From Bacteroidota bacterium (GTDB lineage Bacteria > Bacteroidota > Rhodothermia > Rhodothermales > UBA10348): a stretch of DNA of 48,354 nucleotides. The stretch is from NCBI GenBank assembly GCA_029262835.1, contig JAJCYQ010000004.1, forward strand, positions 1-48,354. The letters run 5' to 3'. Numbering within the stretch: position 1 is the stretch's first letter; every line of letters begins with the position of its first letter. The position numbers were made by a program, and so were the translations under genes. The notes under the pieces were generated by a model that saw only the letters and a program-made list of their open reading frames with translations, was not told where the DNA came from and made no database searches. Below, in pieces: positions 23,588 to 31,567 of this stretch.

Positions 23588-26500
23588 CTATTCCACCTCC
23601 GCTCGCGCGCCGCGTGGGAGGGCCGTGGCGTCCAGGAGGCGGCCGCCCAGCATGACGTGCGTTATGTTTTCGGCGTCGCGGAGGCGCGCGAGCGGGTCGC
23701 CGTCAACAATCAACAGGTCGGCAAGCTTACCCACTTCGAGCGATCCGATGTCGCTGTCCATGCCGAGGTAGCGCGCGCCGTGGAGCGTGGCCGAGCGGAG
23801 CACTTCGTGCGGAGTGAGGCCACCCTGTTCCAGGAGGCGCATTTCCCAGTGGAACGCCAGGCCCTGCATTTGACCGTGGGCTCCGATCTGGACCAGATTC
23901 CCCTGCCGGATGAGCGCGGCGGCAGCAGCGGCCACCTCGTCGTGGAAATACTCATCGGATGCCGCTTTCTGGCGGCGGCGCGAGAGGGGGTCGACGACAG
24001 AGCGCGGTACGTAGCGCAGGAGACGCTCGTTTTCCCAGACATTGTCCTCTTCATACGCCCAGCGCTCGCCGCTCGGACCGCCGTAGAGCACGACGAGTGT
24101 CGGCGTGTACCCCGTGCCGCTGCGGCGCCAGAGTTCACGCACATCCCGGTAGAGGGGCGCAACCGGGAGGTTGTGCTCAATACCCGTGTGCCCATCCACA
24201 ATCATGGTCAGGTTGTGGTTCAGCGTCGATCCGCCCTCGGGGACCACATTCAGGCCGAGCTCCCGCGCCGCCTGCATGATTTGCTGCCGCTGGTTACGGC
24301 GCGGCTGGTTGTAGCTCTTCACGCTCACGGCGCCGACGGCTTTCATGCGGCGCAGGTGGGAGCGGGCATCGTCCAGAGAATTCACGATGGCACGGAAATC
24401 CCCGTCGGCGCCGTAGAGGATGGTTCCGGTCGAGAAAATGCGCGGACCGAGCATGCGCCCCGAGCGCACCATCTCGGAGAGGGTGAAGACCGTCTCGGTG
24501 TTCGCCGACGGATCGTGCAGCGTGGTGACGCCGAAAGCCAGGTTCGCCGAGTAGACCCAGTGCTCTTCGGGCACCGGACCGCTGAAGAAGTGACTGGCGT
24601 GCGCGTGCGCATCCACAAAACCCGGCAGGACCGTCCTGCCAGCAGCGTCGACGACGCGTGCGCCCGCCGGAACGCTTACCGCTCCGCGCTCACCAATGGC
24701 GCGGATCCGGTCGCCTTCGACCACGATCACGCCGTCCTCAATGACCTCGTCCCCCTTCATGGTCACGATGCGCGCGCCCGTGATGGCGGTAACCCCACCC
24801 GGCCGATCACTTTCCAGCGTCAACCCGATGTGCACGACCGACGAGTCCGAGCCGTCCACGCGCCGCGTGTAATATTCCTCGCCGACCATCCAGTGGATGG
24901 CCGATCCATCGGCCGAAAAGTGCACGTCCGTCCCAATGTCCCGCGTCAGGCGCTCGACCGGAATGGCCTTCGTGTCTTTGTTGAGATCCACCGGACTGCC
25001 CGTCTTCGGGAGCGGCGCCAGATACGCGTTGAAGAGCTCGTTGAACGCCACGCGCTCAAAATCCGGACTCGGAACGACGACGTTCGCGTATTTGAGTTCG
25101 AAGTGGGTGCGCTCGTCGCCGCCGTGCGCATCGACCGACATGTACTTCTTCGAGAGGCCGCCGCCCGACAGGAAATAAATGCGCTCGCCGCGCGGCCCAA
25201 AGCGCGCATCCGACCCCGAGCGCGCAACGAGAACAGGGTGCTGGCCGTCCGCATCCATCCGGTAAATGCCCGTATCCATGCCGTGGAGCGTGCCGCGCAT
25301 GCTGCTGCCGCCCGTGCGCCGGTACACGATCTGCGTGCCATCCGGCGAAAAACGGGGCTCGGCGTAGTGCCCGGGGCGCGTGGTAAGCGTGCGCCCCTCA
25401 CCGCCCTGCGCCGGGACCCGGCGGATGGTCGCGTACGCCTCGTCATCCCACGTCGTGTATACAATATGCCGCCCGTCGGGGCTGAAATCCGGGTCGTATT
25501 CCCAGTGATCGGTCTGCGTAGTGAGGCGGCGCGGCGTGCCGCCCGGGAGCGATTTCGTGTACAGATACCCGGCCGCGTGGAAAACAATACGCTGGCCATC
25601 CGGCGCCGTGGCGACGTCCCGAATCATGCGCGCCGTAAAGCGATCGGGATGCACATCAACCGGCACGCGGAGCGCTTCGTGGATGGTGCGCTCTACGTCG
25701 ACTTCGAAGGGAATGGCAGCCGCGTGGCCCGTCTCGGCATCCACCCGGTACAGCCCTCCTTTTTTCCAGAATATGATAGATGCGCCGTCCGGCGTCCACG
25801 CCATGCGTGGGTAAACGCCGAAAATGGCCCAGGCTTCCTGTTGGTCGCGGTCCAGGTCATCGTGCAGCCGGCGGATACCTCCCGTTTCGGTGTCAAGCAG
25901 GTAAATGGCGCTCTTTTCGCGGGCGCGCCGCACAAAGGCGATGGTCCGTCCGTCGGGCGAGGGTGTGGCGCGCGCCGAGCCGCCGGCGCCCGTGATGTAG
26001 CTCTCCGTGCGGCCGGTTTCGCGGTCCAGACGGCGAATGACGTAGATCTGCGTATTCGGGTCCTTGTTGTACTCGAACGTCGAGCCGCCCGACATGTCCT
26101 CGCTATAGTAGACGTAGCGGCCGTCCGGGCTGACAGCAATTTCGTTGCCCTGGTCCTGCTGGTCGTTCTTGCGCTTTGTGAGCTGCAGCCCGGCGGAGGC
26201 CGTGCCGCTCGCGTGGTACATCCAGACTTCGCCCGCGCCGAGCGAGCGGCCCGACGTGAAGTGCTTGCGGGCCAGCAGGTACTCCCCATCGGGCGTCCAG
26301 GCGGGACCGTTCAGCAGGCGGAACTCTTCCTTCGTGATCTGCACGGGGTCCGCGCCGTCGGACGCCATGGTCCAGATATTGTCGCCGCCCGCGCGGTCGC
26401 TAGTAAAGGCAATCCGCGAGCCGTCGGGGCTGTAGGTGGGCTGCACGTCCCACGCGGGGCCATTCGTTAAGGGCGTGGCCTTGCCGCCCGTGATGGGGAG

Positions 26501-26746
26501 CGAGTAAATGTCGCCAAGGAGATCGAAAACAATGGTCCTGCCGTCCGGCGACACGTCGACGCTCATCCACGTGCCTTCCGTGGTCGAGAACGACACGGTT
26601 TCCGCCGGGCCGAACGGCTCGGCCACGTCCCAGGTGGCTTTCTTTTCCGCGGGTTCGCTGTCGGCGGTTGTGTCCTGCGCCGCGAGGGGCGCCGTAAACG
26701 CAAGGAGTGCGAAGAGCGTGATCAGGGTGCGAACAGTGTGGCGCAT
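23588..26746 (-). CDS. Secreted TolB/WD40-like propeller fused to an amidohydrolase
   Basis: A 1,052-residue exported protein: signal peptide (residues 1-23, ending PLAAQ), then a propeller of TolB/PD40-type repeats (VDVSPDGRTIVFD, PTYSPDGSRIAFTSDR, AVSPDGRYVYYSE, DFSPDGRHIVYTTWDD), and from about residue 660 an amidohydrolase. Metal ligands appear as His714-Ala-His716 in VDAHAH, a Lys in VSVKSYNQ and His in MIVDGHTGIEHN. The expected late Asp motif is replaced by GAHGQMQGL, so the metal set may be atypical. The end (GSLEVGKLADLLIVDGDPL) is the normal amidohydrolase C-terminus. Such fusions are thought to hydrolyse exported peptides or amides; the substrate is unknown. Confidence 0.88.
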   Translation of the reverse strand: MRHTVRTLITLFALLAFTAPLAAQDTTADSEPAEKKATWDVAEPFGPAETVSFSTTEGTWMSVDVSPDGRTIVFDLLGDIYSLPITGGKATPLTNGPAWDVQPTYSPDGSRIAFTSDRAGGDNIWTMASDGADPVQITKEEFRLLNGPAWTPDGEYLLARKHFTSGRSLGAGEVWMYHASGTASAGLQLTKRKNDQQDQGNEIAVSPDGRYVYYSEDMSGGSTFEYNKDPNTQIYVIRRLDRETGRTESYITGAGGSARATPSPDGRTIAFVRRAREKSAIYLLDTETGGIRRLHDDLDRDQQEAWAIFGVYPRMAWTPDGASIIFWKKGGLYRVDAETGHAAAIPFEVDVERTIHEALRVPVDVHPDRFTARMIRDVATAPDGQRIVFHAAGYLYTKSLPGGTPRRLTTQTDHWEYDPDFSPDGRHIVYTTWDDEAYATIRRVPAQGGEGRTLTTRPGHYAEPRFSPDGTQIVYRRTGGSSMRGTLHGMDTGIYRMDADGQHPVLVARSGSDARFGPRGERIYFLSGGGLSKKYMSVDAHGGDERTHFELKYANVVVPSPDFERVAFNELFNAYLAPLPKTGSPVDLNKDTKAIPVERLTRDIGTDVHFSADGSAIHWMVGEEYYTRRVDGSDSSVVHIGLTLESDRPGGVTAITGARIVTMKGDEVIEDGVIVVEGDRIRAIGERGAVSVPAGARVVDAAGRTVLPGFVDAHAHASHFFSGPVPEEHWVYSANLAFGVTTLHDPSANTETVFTLSEMVRSGRMLGPRIFSTGTILYGADGDFRAIVNSLDDARSHLRRMKAVGAVSVKSYNQPRRNQRQQIMQAARELGLNVVPEGGSTLNHNLTMIVDGHTGIEHNLPVAPLYRDVRELWRRSGTGYTPTLVVLYGGPSGERWAYEEDNVWENERLLRYVPRSVVDPLSRRRQKAASDEYFHDEVAAAAAALIRQGNLVQIGAHGQMQGLAFHWEMRLLEQGGLTPHEVLRSATLHGARYLGMDSDIGSLEVGKLADLLIVDGDPLARLRDAENITHVMLGGRLLDATALPRGARAEVE

Positions 26747-26812
26747 GGCGGTAAACGTGGAAGCAAGGGACGGTATCTGCCGGAATATACAGAAACCGTC
26801 GGTTTGCGCACC

Positions 26813-27475
26813 TTACACTTCTGCCGCTGACGGTCGTGGACATTTGCTGTCCAGTCCATCAATATGTTCCATCAGTCCCGGTTGTATATGCCCCCACATG
26901 GGGTCCAGTACAAAATCGATTCCTTCGCGCCGCGCCAGTTTTGCTGCAGGCACAAAATCGGAATCACCGGAAACGAGAACGATCTTGCTGACCAATCCTT
27001 TTAATGCGAGCGACGTGATGTCAACTCCAATTTTGATATCCACGCCCTTCTGACGCAAAGAATAAAAGAGGTCTGAATCTCCAAGCTCCTCGAATACTCG
27101 CTTTCCGGAAAGAATCTGTTTGGTGACACGCGGACGAAACAGCCAGCCATCGTCATCATTGAGATGTCCCAGTCGCAGCGCCACCTTGCGTTTTCGCTTC
27201 AGGCACTCGTGCAGTTCCAGCCGAAACCGTGCTTCACCGGTTGTCGAGAAATCAATACTTCTCTTCGATATGGGTAAATGCGCCTTTTTGAGGAGTGGTG
27301 GGCAATTGTAATAGAGGATGCGGTATAGCGTGTCGCCGCTCCTTCTGTCCAAGTGAGCACGCGCCATGACATGCAGCTTGTCCGCGACCACCGCCGCATC
27401 GGCTTCCAGACCGAACGTATGGGGATACCGTTTCAGGAAGAAGCCCCCGTCTATCAGAATCGCAGCCTTTGCCAT
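26813..27475 (-). CDS. NYN-domain (LabA/DUF88-like) putative ribonuclease
   Basis: A 220-residue PIN-like-fold protein. Acidic residues of the NYN active site are visible: AAILIDGGFF at the N-terminus, KGVDIKIGVDITSLAL in the middle, and VLVSGDSDFVPAAKLAR near the C-terminal third. The family includes metal-dependent RNases; the RNA target is unknown. The start at 27475 (MAKAAILIDGG) matches the family. There is no Shine-Dalgarno sequence; instead a terminator-like hairpin with a seven-U tract ends four bases before the ATG. The gene lies upstream of the amidohydrolase gene on the same strand and is divergent from a FitA-like antitoxin gene. Confidence 0.85.
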   Translation of the reverse strand: MAKAAILIDGGFFLKRYPHTFGLEADAAVVADKLHVMARAHLDRRSGDTLYRILYYNCPPLLKKAHLPISKRSIDFSTTGEARFRLELHECLKRKRKVALRLGHLNDDDGWLFRPRVTKQILSGKRVFEELGDSDLFYSLRQKGVDIKIGVDITSLALKGLVSKIVLVSGDSDFVPAAKLARREGIDFVLDPMWGHIQPGLMEHIDGLDSKCPRPSAAEV

Positions 27476-27479
27476 GAAC

Positions 27480-27540
27480 AAAAAAAGCCCCCAGGCTCGG
27501 CTCCGAGACTATTGGATGTCTGGAGCTTACTGCTGGGGGC
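27480..27540 (-). ncRNA. Terminator-like leader hairpin immediately upstream of the NYN gene
   Basis: On the minus strand, GCCCCCAG (27540-27533) pairs with CTGGGGGC (27494-27487). Inside, GCTCC pairs with GGAGC and AGAC with GTCT, giving a long hairpin with internal loops and an 8-nt apical loop. Seven U (27486-27480) follow, then GUUC and the NYN start codon. This is the form of a strong intrinsic terminator, placed where a ribosome binding site is expected. It may be an attenuator, a self-cleavage target of the NYN protein, or the end of a small RNA transcribed from upstream. Confidence 0.6.
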
Positions 27541-27695
27541 GTAATAATGTCTGTAGTGCCCCTTCGCGACGATAGGACACATTCGGGAGAAAAACATAAC
27601 TACGGTTCGTCATCTTCAGTTCCACGCCGCGGGTCGAAACACTCCGTCCCCGGTAACATTTGAGTCAAAACGCAACCAAAATGGGACCTATTGAA

Positions 27696-27962
27696 ATGCC
27701 GTCACTGACGTTGAAAGGTATTCCGACGGAAGTTCTCGACAAATTGCGCGCATTAGCGGACAGTGAGCGTCGCATTCTGAATCAACAGGCCATTCTTCTT
27801 CTGGAGCGCGCGGTCTCGCCTCCTGGAGTGGGTTTTGCTGCGGCCTACGAGGCAGTTACGCGTGAGAACGGGCCCTCGCCGTTGGCGGATGAAGATGTGA
27901 CCGGACTCAGGGAGCGCGCGGGTGAGATTCGCAACCTGCCGTTCGAGGAGGATGCGTCGTAA
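27696..27962 (+). CDS. FitA-like ribbon-helix-helix antitoxin, apparently orphan
   Basis: About 88 residues. MPSLTLKGIPTEVLDKLRALADSERRILNQQAILLLERAV is not written in full in the family but follows the FitA/Arc pattern: short N-terminal strand, then two helices with the R-(S/I)-L-N-x-(E/Q) turn. The rest is a flexible acidic tail of the type that binds a PIN toxin. FitA-type proteins bind DNA and neutralise a VapC/FitB PIN nuclease encoded just downstream, but here no PIN gene follows; 28053 begins an unrelated secreted protein. The only PIN-like gene nearby is the divergent NYN gene. Starts at 27681 and 27660 are also open. Confidence 0.65.
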   Translation: MPSLTLKGIPTEVLDKLRALADSERRILNQQAILLLERAVSPPGVGFAAAYEAVTRENGPSPLADEDVTGLRERAGEIRNLPFEEDAS

Positions 27963-28005
27963 TTCGGGTACGCATTTTTACCCTTTACTGGACGGGTCAA
28001 CGATA

Positions 28006-28013
28006 TATATTGC
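28006..28013 (+). promoter_or_regulatory. Candidate Bacteroidota -7 box
   Basis: TATATTGC (consensus TAnnTTTG) lies 40 bases upstream of the T9SS protein start. The same octamer occurs upstream of the DUF6526 gene and, on the minus strand, the fic gene. No clear -33 TTG was found. Confidence 0.35.
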
Positions 28014-28052
28014 ATTCCCCCTCGCATTTTGTCTCCTCGTGCCACCCTCCTG

Positions 28053-30980
28053 ATGAGGTATCTCATGCGAAATCTTGCCGTTCATGCTCTTGGCGTCCTG
28101 GGAATCGTAGCGATATTCTCGTGGTCTGCGAATACTGCGAGGGCGCAGGACCGGCCACTCGATCACTGTGAGGAAACGACCGCGAGTGCGTTTCTCGATG
28201 TAAACAACGTTCGGGCGAGAGTCGTGAACAGCGGCAAGTTGTTCTGGGACGATGATCGTCCAGTGGTCCATGAGTTTCCGCGGGGCGGCGGGCAGAACAC
28301 GGTGCAGATGATCAGTCTATGGCTCGCGGCGAAGGTCGGTGGTGAGGCGCGGACGGCGATGACGTACAGCAATATTGATCCGTTTCGCGCTGGTCCACAC
28401 GACGCGATTGCTTCCGGCCAGCCGTGCAATCCCTACGACCGAATTTTCAGCGTGGGCGGGCGTGATATGCATGCACTCGATAACGGAACGGAGCCAGCGG
28501 CCGATGTGGTTGACTGGCCGTGGCAGCTCGGCGCGCCCGTTGTAGACGGCGACGGCGTGCCGGGCAACTACAACTTGGCCGGCGGCGACAGGCCGCTCCT
28601 GTTGGGAGACGAAACGCACTGGTGGATCATGACAGACCAGGGCGGAGGCTATCTGCCGCACGCCGGTTTCCAGCCCATTGGTCTCGAAGTGCACGGAATG
28701 GCATTCGCATCGGCCGCCGTCGGCTTCGAAAACACCACCTTCTATCAGTTCCGTGTAATCAACAAGTCGAGTGATGTGCTTGACAGCCTGTTCATCGGGC
28801 TCCAACAGGACTTCGGTATCGGGCCAAACGCGCGTGACAATTTCATTGGGGTCGATACGACCCTTTCGCTGGCGTTCGGCTACAATGCGGACAATGATGA
28901 CGTTGGAGGGTTCGGGATGAACCCGCCCGCTGTCGGCGTCCAGTATCTGAACAGCAAAATGGCAGCACACAGTACGCTGGTCACGGATTTCAGTGAGCAG
29001 GGGCTTCCCTTCCGTGCCGAAATGGCGTGGCTGCGTATGCAGGGGCGGTGGCGGGACGGGCAGCCGATGACCGAAGGCGGACGTGGTCTGGCCAGCTCCG
29101 AGAAAATCACCCGGTTTTTATACCCGGGCGATCCCGTCACGCGGTCTTTCTGGTCACAACTCAATGCAGACGGGGAAGGTGGTGTGGACGATTCCACGCA
29201 TTTTGCGTCTTCGTTATCGGCGACGGTTGCGGATCGACTCGCGCCCGGAGAGGAGACGACCCTGTTTTTCGCCGTTATCAACGGCCAGGGTTCCGATCAC
29301 CTGAACAGCATCAGCGTGCTTCGAGATGCAGCGCGAACGCTCGAGGGAGTTCGCCCCGAGGACGTGCCGACATCCGGCGCCCCGCTGCTGGGGCCGGTGC
29401 CCGTCGCATCTCCCCACATAACGGGTATTGCGGACGGAGCGCGCCGGCAGCCACGGGATCTGAAACTCCGTTGGGACTGGCCATCGGGGGGCGCTCCGGG
29501 GCTGGCTCCCGATTCACCGGACCTCGAGTTCGAGCTGCAACTCAGACACGACCGCGTGCAGCGGTGGGTGACATCGAGGCAGGAGCAACCCCTGGACCTG
29601 GAACCCGGTACGACCTACCAGGCGCGCGTTCGCGCCATGACGCAGGCCGGTTATGGTCCATGGTCGGAGGAAGTAACCTTTTCGACGGGCGGAACCGTGC
29701 TGTCTGAGACCTCGGTTTTTGCCGACATGGCCGTTGTGGCCAATGCGGCCGGGCCGCTGGATCCGCCGGATGGAGCGGTGGCCGATTTCCTGGGTTTTCC
29801 AGGCCGTCCTCCAACCGACAGGCAGCAGGCGGGCAGTGCCCGGTGGATTATTCACTCGAGGGCCTACGACCCGACAGATACGTTTGATGAATTCCTGTCC
29901 AGCGTAGTGCTCCCTGGTAGACAGGATTTTCGACCGGCACTGCTGCCGTACGACTACGAAATCCGGTTCACGGAAGAGGGTAGCGTCATTTTTGACAACT
30001 TCACGCGAGACATCGGGCGCGTTCCGTTCGAGCTATGGCGCACAGGAATTGGCACCCCAGATGATTCCTCAGATGACGTCAGGCTCGTTCCTGGCCTGTA
30101 CAACACACGGCCGGGATTTGGCATCGAGTGCCGCAGTAATACAGCGAATCGGCGCCACATCACCGACGGCTTCTCGTGGTTCTTTCCGCGCGATATGACA
30201 CCGGGTCGATCCGGCTACGACGCGTGGGAGGCCGAACTGCGGGCCGAAGGAACGGCTGCACGTCAGACGTTGGGCTCGAGACTCATGTCGGGTATGGTGC
30301 TCGTCAACCTCGACGGTACCGGCGACCCGTGCTCGCCAGATCAGCCGCTGCCCGAGGAGGGGACCATTTTCAGGCTGACGACAGCGCGGCCGCCCGCAGC
30401 CATACCGGGCGCTCCGGCCGACGAAGCCGTGCTGCCAGCGGGATCGGTCTCATTCCACTGGAGCGAGGGGCTCATTCCGGCGCGCCGACTCGAAGTCGCG
30501 CGGGATGCGGGTTTCACCAATCTGCTCCTTGCGCTGGATCACGCCGAGTCCGGGCGGGCACAGATGTTCGCGAGCGAGCCGGGCACGTACTGGTGGCGGG
30601 TGATCGACCTTGCCGGGACGCCGTCAGAGCCCATACGCTTTTTTGTAGGGACAGCCGTCGACACGGACGACGTGCTCGGCAGCGCGCTGCCGGACCGGTT
30701 CGCGCTCGGCGCGGCGTATCCGAACCCGTTTACGCAGGGCATCACGATTCCCTACGACCTGCCACAGGCGAGCCGCGTGCGCCTTCGCCTCTTCGACGCG
30801 CTCGGCCGTGAGGTCACGACACTTGTGGATGCGGAGCTCCCCGCCGGTCGCCACACGGCCCGGTTCACTGTGGGCGCGGGATCGGGCGGCGCGTCGGGGC
30901 GGCTGTCGGGCGGCACGTACTTCTACGTGCTCGAAGCCGGCGGCTTTCGCGACACGGGGCAGGTGGTGTATCTCAGATAA
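28053..30980 (+). CDS. Large T9SS-secreted protein with fibronectin type III-like domain
   Basis: A ~975-residue secreted protein. A signal peptide (ending SANTARAQ) follows starts at 28053 or 28065; an upstream TTG at 28029 is less likely. Residues ~40-430 are of the type found in Rhodothermota proteins that begin with NNVRARVVNSGKLFWD and continue with variable beta-rich repeats; no enzyme motif was seen. A fibronectin III-like domain spans about 455-560 (DLKLRWDWPSG...TTYQARVRAMTQAGYGPWS). The C-terminus is a T9SS type A sorting domain: GAAYPNPFTQGITIPYDL, VRLRLFDALGREVTTL and SGGTYFYVLEAG. Probably surface-anchored or released. Its 3' end overlaps the converging DinB-like gene by eight bases. 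Confidence 0.82.
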   Translation: MRYLMRNLAVHALGVLGIVAIFSWSANTARAQDRPLDHCEETTASAFLDVNNVRARVVNSGKLFWDDDRPVVHEFPRGGGQNTVQMISLWLAAKVGGEARTAMTYSNIDPFRAGPHDAIASGQPCNPYDRIFSVGGRDMHALDNGTEPAADVVDWPWQLGAPVVDGDGVPGNYNLAGGDRPLLLGDETHWWIMTDQGGGYLPHAGFQPIGLEVHGMAFASAAVGFENTTFYQFRVINKSSDVLDSLFIGLQQDFGIGPNARDNFIGVDTTLSLAFGYNADNDDVGGFGMNPPAVGVQYLNSKMAAHSTLVTDFSEQGLPFRAEMAWLRMQGRWRDGQPMTEGGRGLASSEKITRFLYPGDPVTRSFWSQLNADGEGGVDDSTHFASSLSATVADRLAPGEETTLFFAVINGQGSDHLNSISVLRDAARTLEGVRPEDVPTSGAPLLGPVPVASPHITGIADGARRQPRDLKLRWDWPSGGAPGLAPDSPDLEFELQLRHDRVQRWVTSRQEQPLDLEPGTTYQARVRAMTQAGYGPWSEEVTFSTGGTVLSETSVFADMAVVANAAGPLDPPDGAVADFLGFPGRPPTDRQQAGSARWIIHSRAYDPTDTFDEFLSSVVLPGRQDFRPALLPYDYEIRFTEEGSVIFDNFTRDIGRVPFELWRTGIGTPDDSSDDVRLVPGLYNTRPGFGIECRSNTANRRHITDGFSWFFPRDMTPGRSGYDAWEAELRAEGTAARQTLGSRLMSGMVLVNLDGTGDPCSPDQPLPEEGTIFRLTTARPPAAIPGAPADEAVLPAGSVSFHWSEGLIPARRLEVARDAGFTNLLLALDHAESGRAQMFASEPGTYWWRVIDLAGTPSEPIRFFVGTAVDTDDVLGSALPDRFALGAAYPNPFTQGITIPYDLPQASRVRLRLFDALGREVTTLVDAELPAGRHTARFTVGAGSGGASGRLSGGTYFYVLEAGGFRDTGQVVYLR

Positions 30981-31512
30981 GGAACGTAGAAATCCGCTCC
31001 ATCTGCCGGCGGTGCACGAGGTCGTGGCCGGCGTAGAGGCGTATCATGTGGCGGACCGACTCCTCGCCGCGCTCCACGTGCACTCCGACCCGGTCCAGAT
31101 CACTGTCTGACGCGCTGTTGAGGAGGCGTAGATTGGCCCCGCGAAGCGCGGTAAACATCTCGAGGGCCTTGTCAGCGTCAGCATTCTCGTAGCCCAGACT
31201 GTCGGCCCAGGCATCCTGGTCGTAGCCCGTCAGCTCCGGACGTTCCTCCGCCAGCACCTTGCGAAGACGGTATCCCCAGACGAGTTCAGAGTCGGCGAAG
31301 TGCTGCATGACGCCAGCAATGCTCCATTTGCCTGGAGCTTCAGGCGTCGTGAGCTGTCTCGTGGTGAGATCGCGCATGCACGCGGCGCACCAGGCAGCGG
31401 TCGACTTGAGAACGTTGATCGGATCCCGGTCACCAATCAGCTCAAGGACTGCTGTGATATAGGCCGCTGCGCTGTTATTTGCGCCGTGGGCTGGATTTGA
31501 GTAGACGGACAT
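30973..31512 (-). CDS. DinB-like four-helix-bundle protein
   Basis: A 179-residue cytoplasmic protein. His ligands in the DinB/YfiT metal-site pattern are visible: MQHFADSE mid-protein and GHDLVHRRQMERI near the end, with the GKWS turn (APGKWSIAGVMQHF) just before the first. Members are often thiol-dependent metalloenzymes or damage-inducible proteins; the reaction is not predictable. The start at 31512 (MSVYSNPAHGA) fits the family opening YSNPA; an upstream start at 31569 would overlap the divergent protease start codon. Its 3' end overlaps the converging T9SS gene. Confidence 0.8.
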   Translation of the reverse strand: MSVYSNPAHGANNSAAAYITAVLELIGDRDPINVLKSTAAWCAACMRDLTTRQLTTPEAPGKWSIAGVMQHFADSELVWGYRLRKVLAEERPELTGYDQDAWADSLGYENADADKALEMFTALRGANLRLLNSASDSDLDRVGVHVERGEESVRHMIRLYAGHDLVHRRQMERISTFLI

Positions 31513-31567
31513 ATCCGGAAATACGTATTGTGTGCCATTCAACGTCACCATTTTTCCATCGGTTGCC

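Noticed and set aside
23657-26470. A 937-codon open frame on the plus strand opposite the amidohydrolase
   Set aside because: Composition is Arg/His/Val/Ala-rich without any motif, as expected for the complement of a GC-rich coding sequence.
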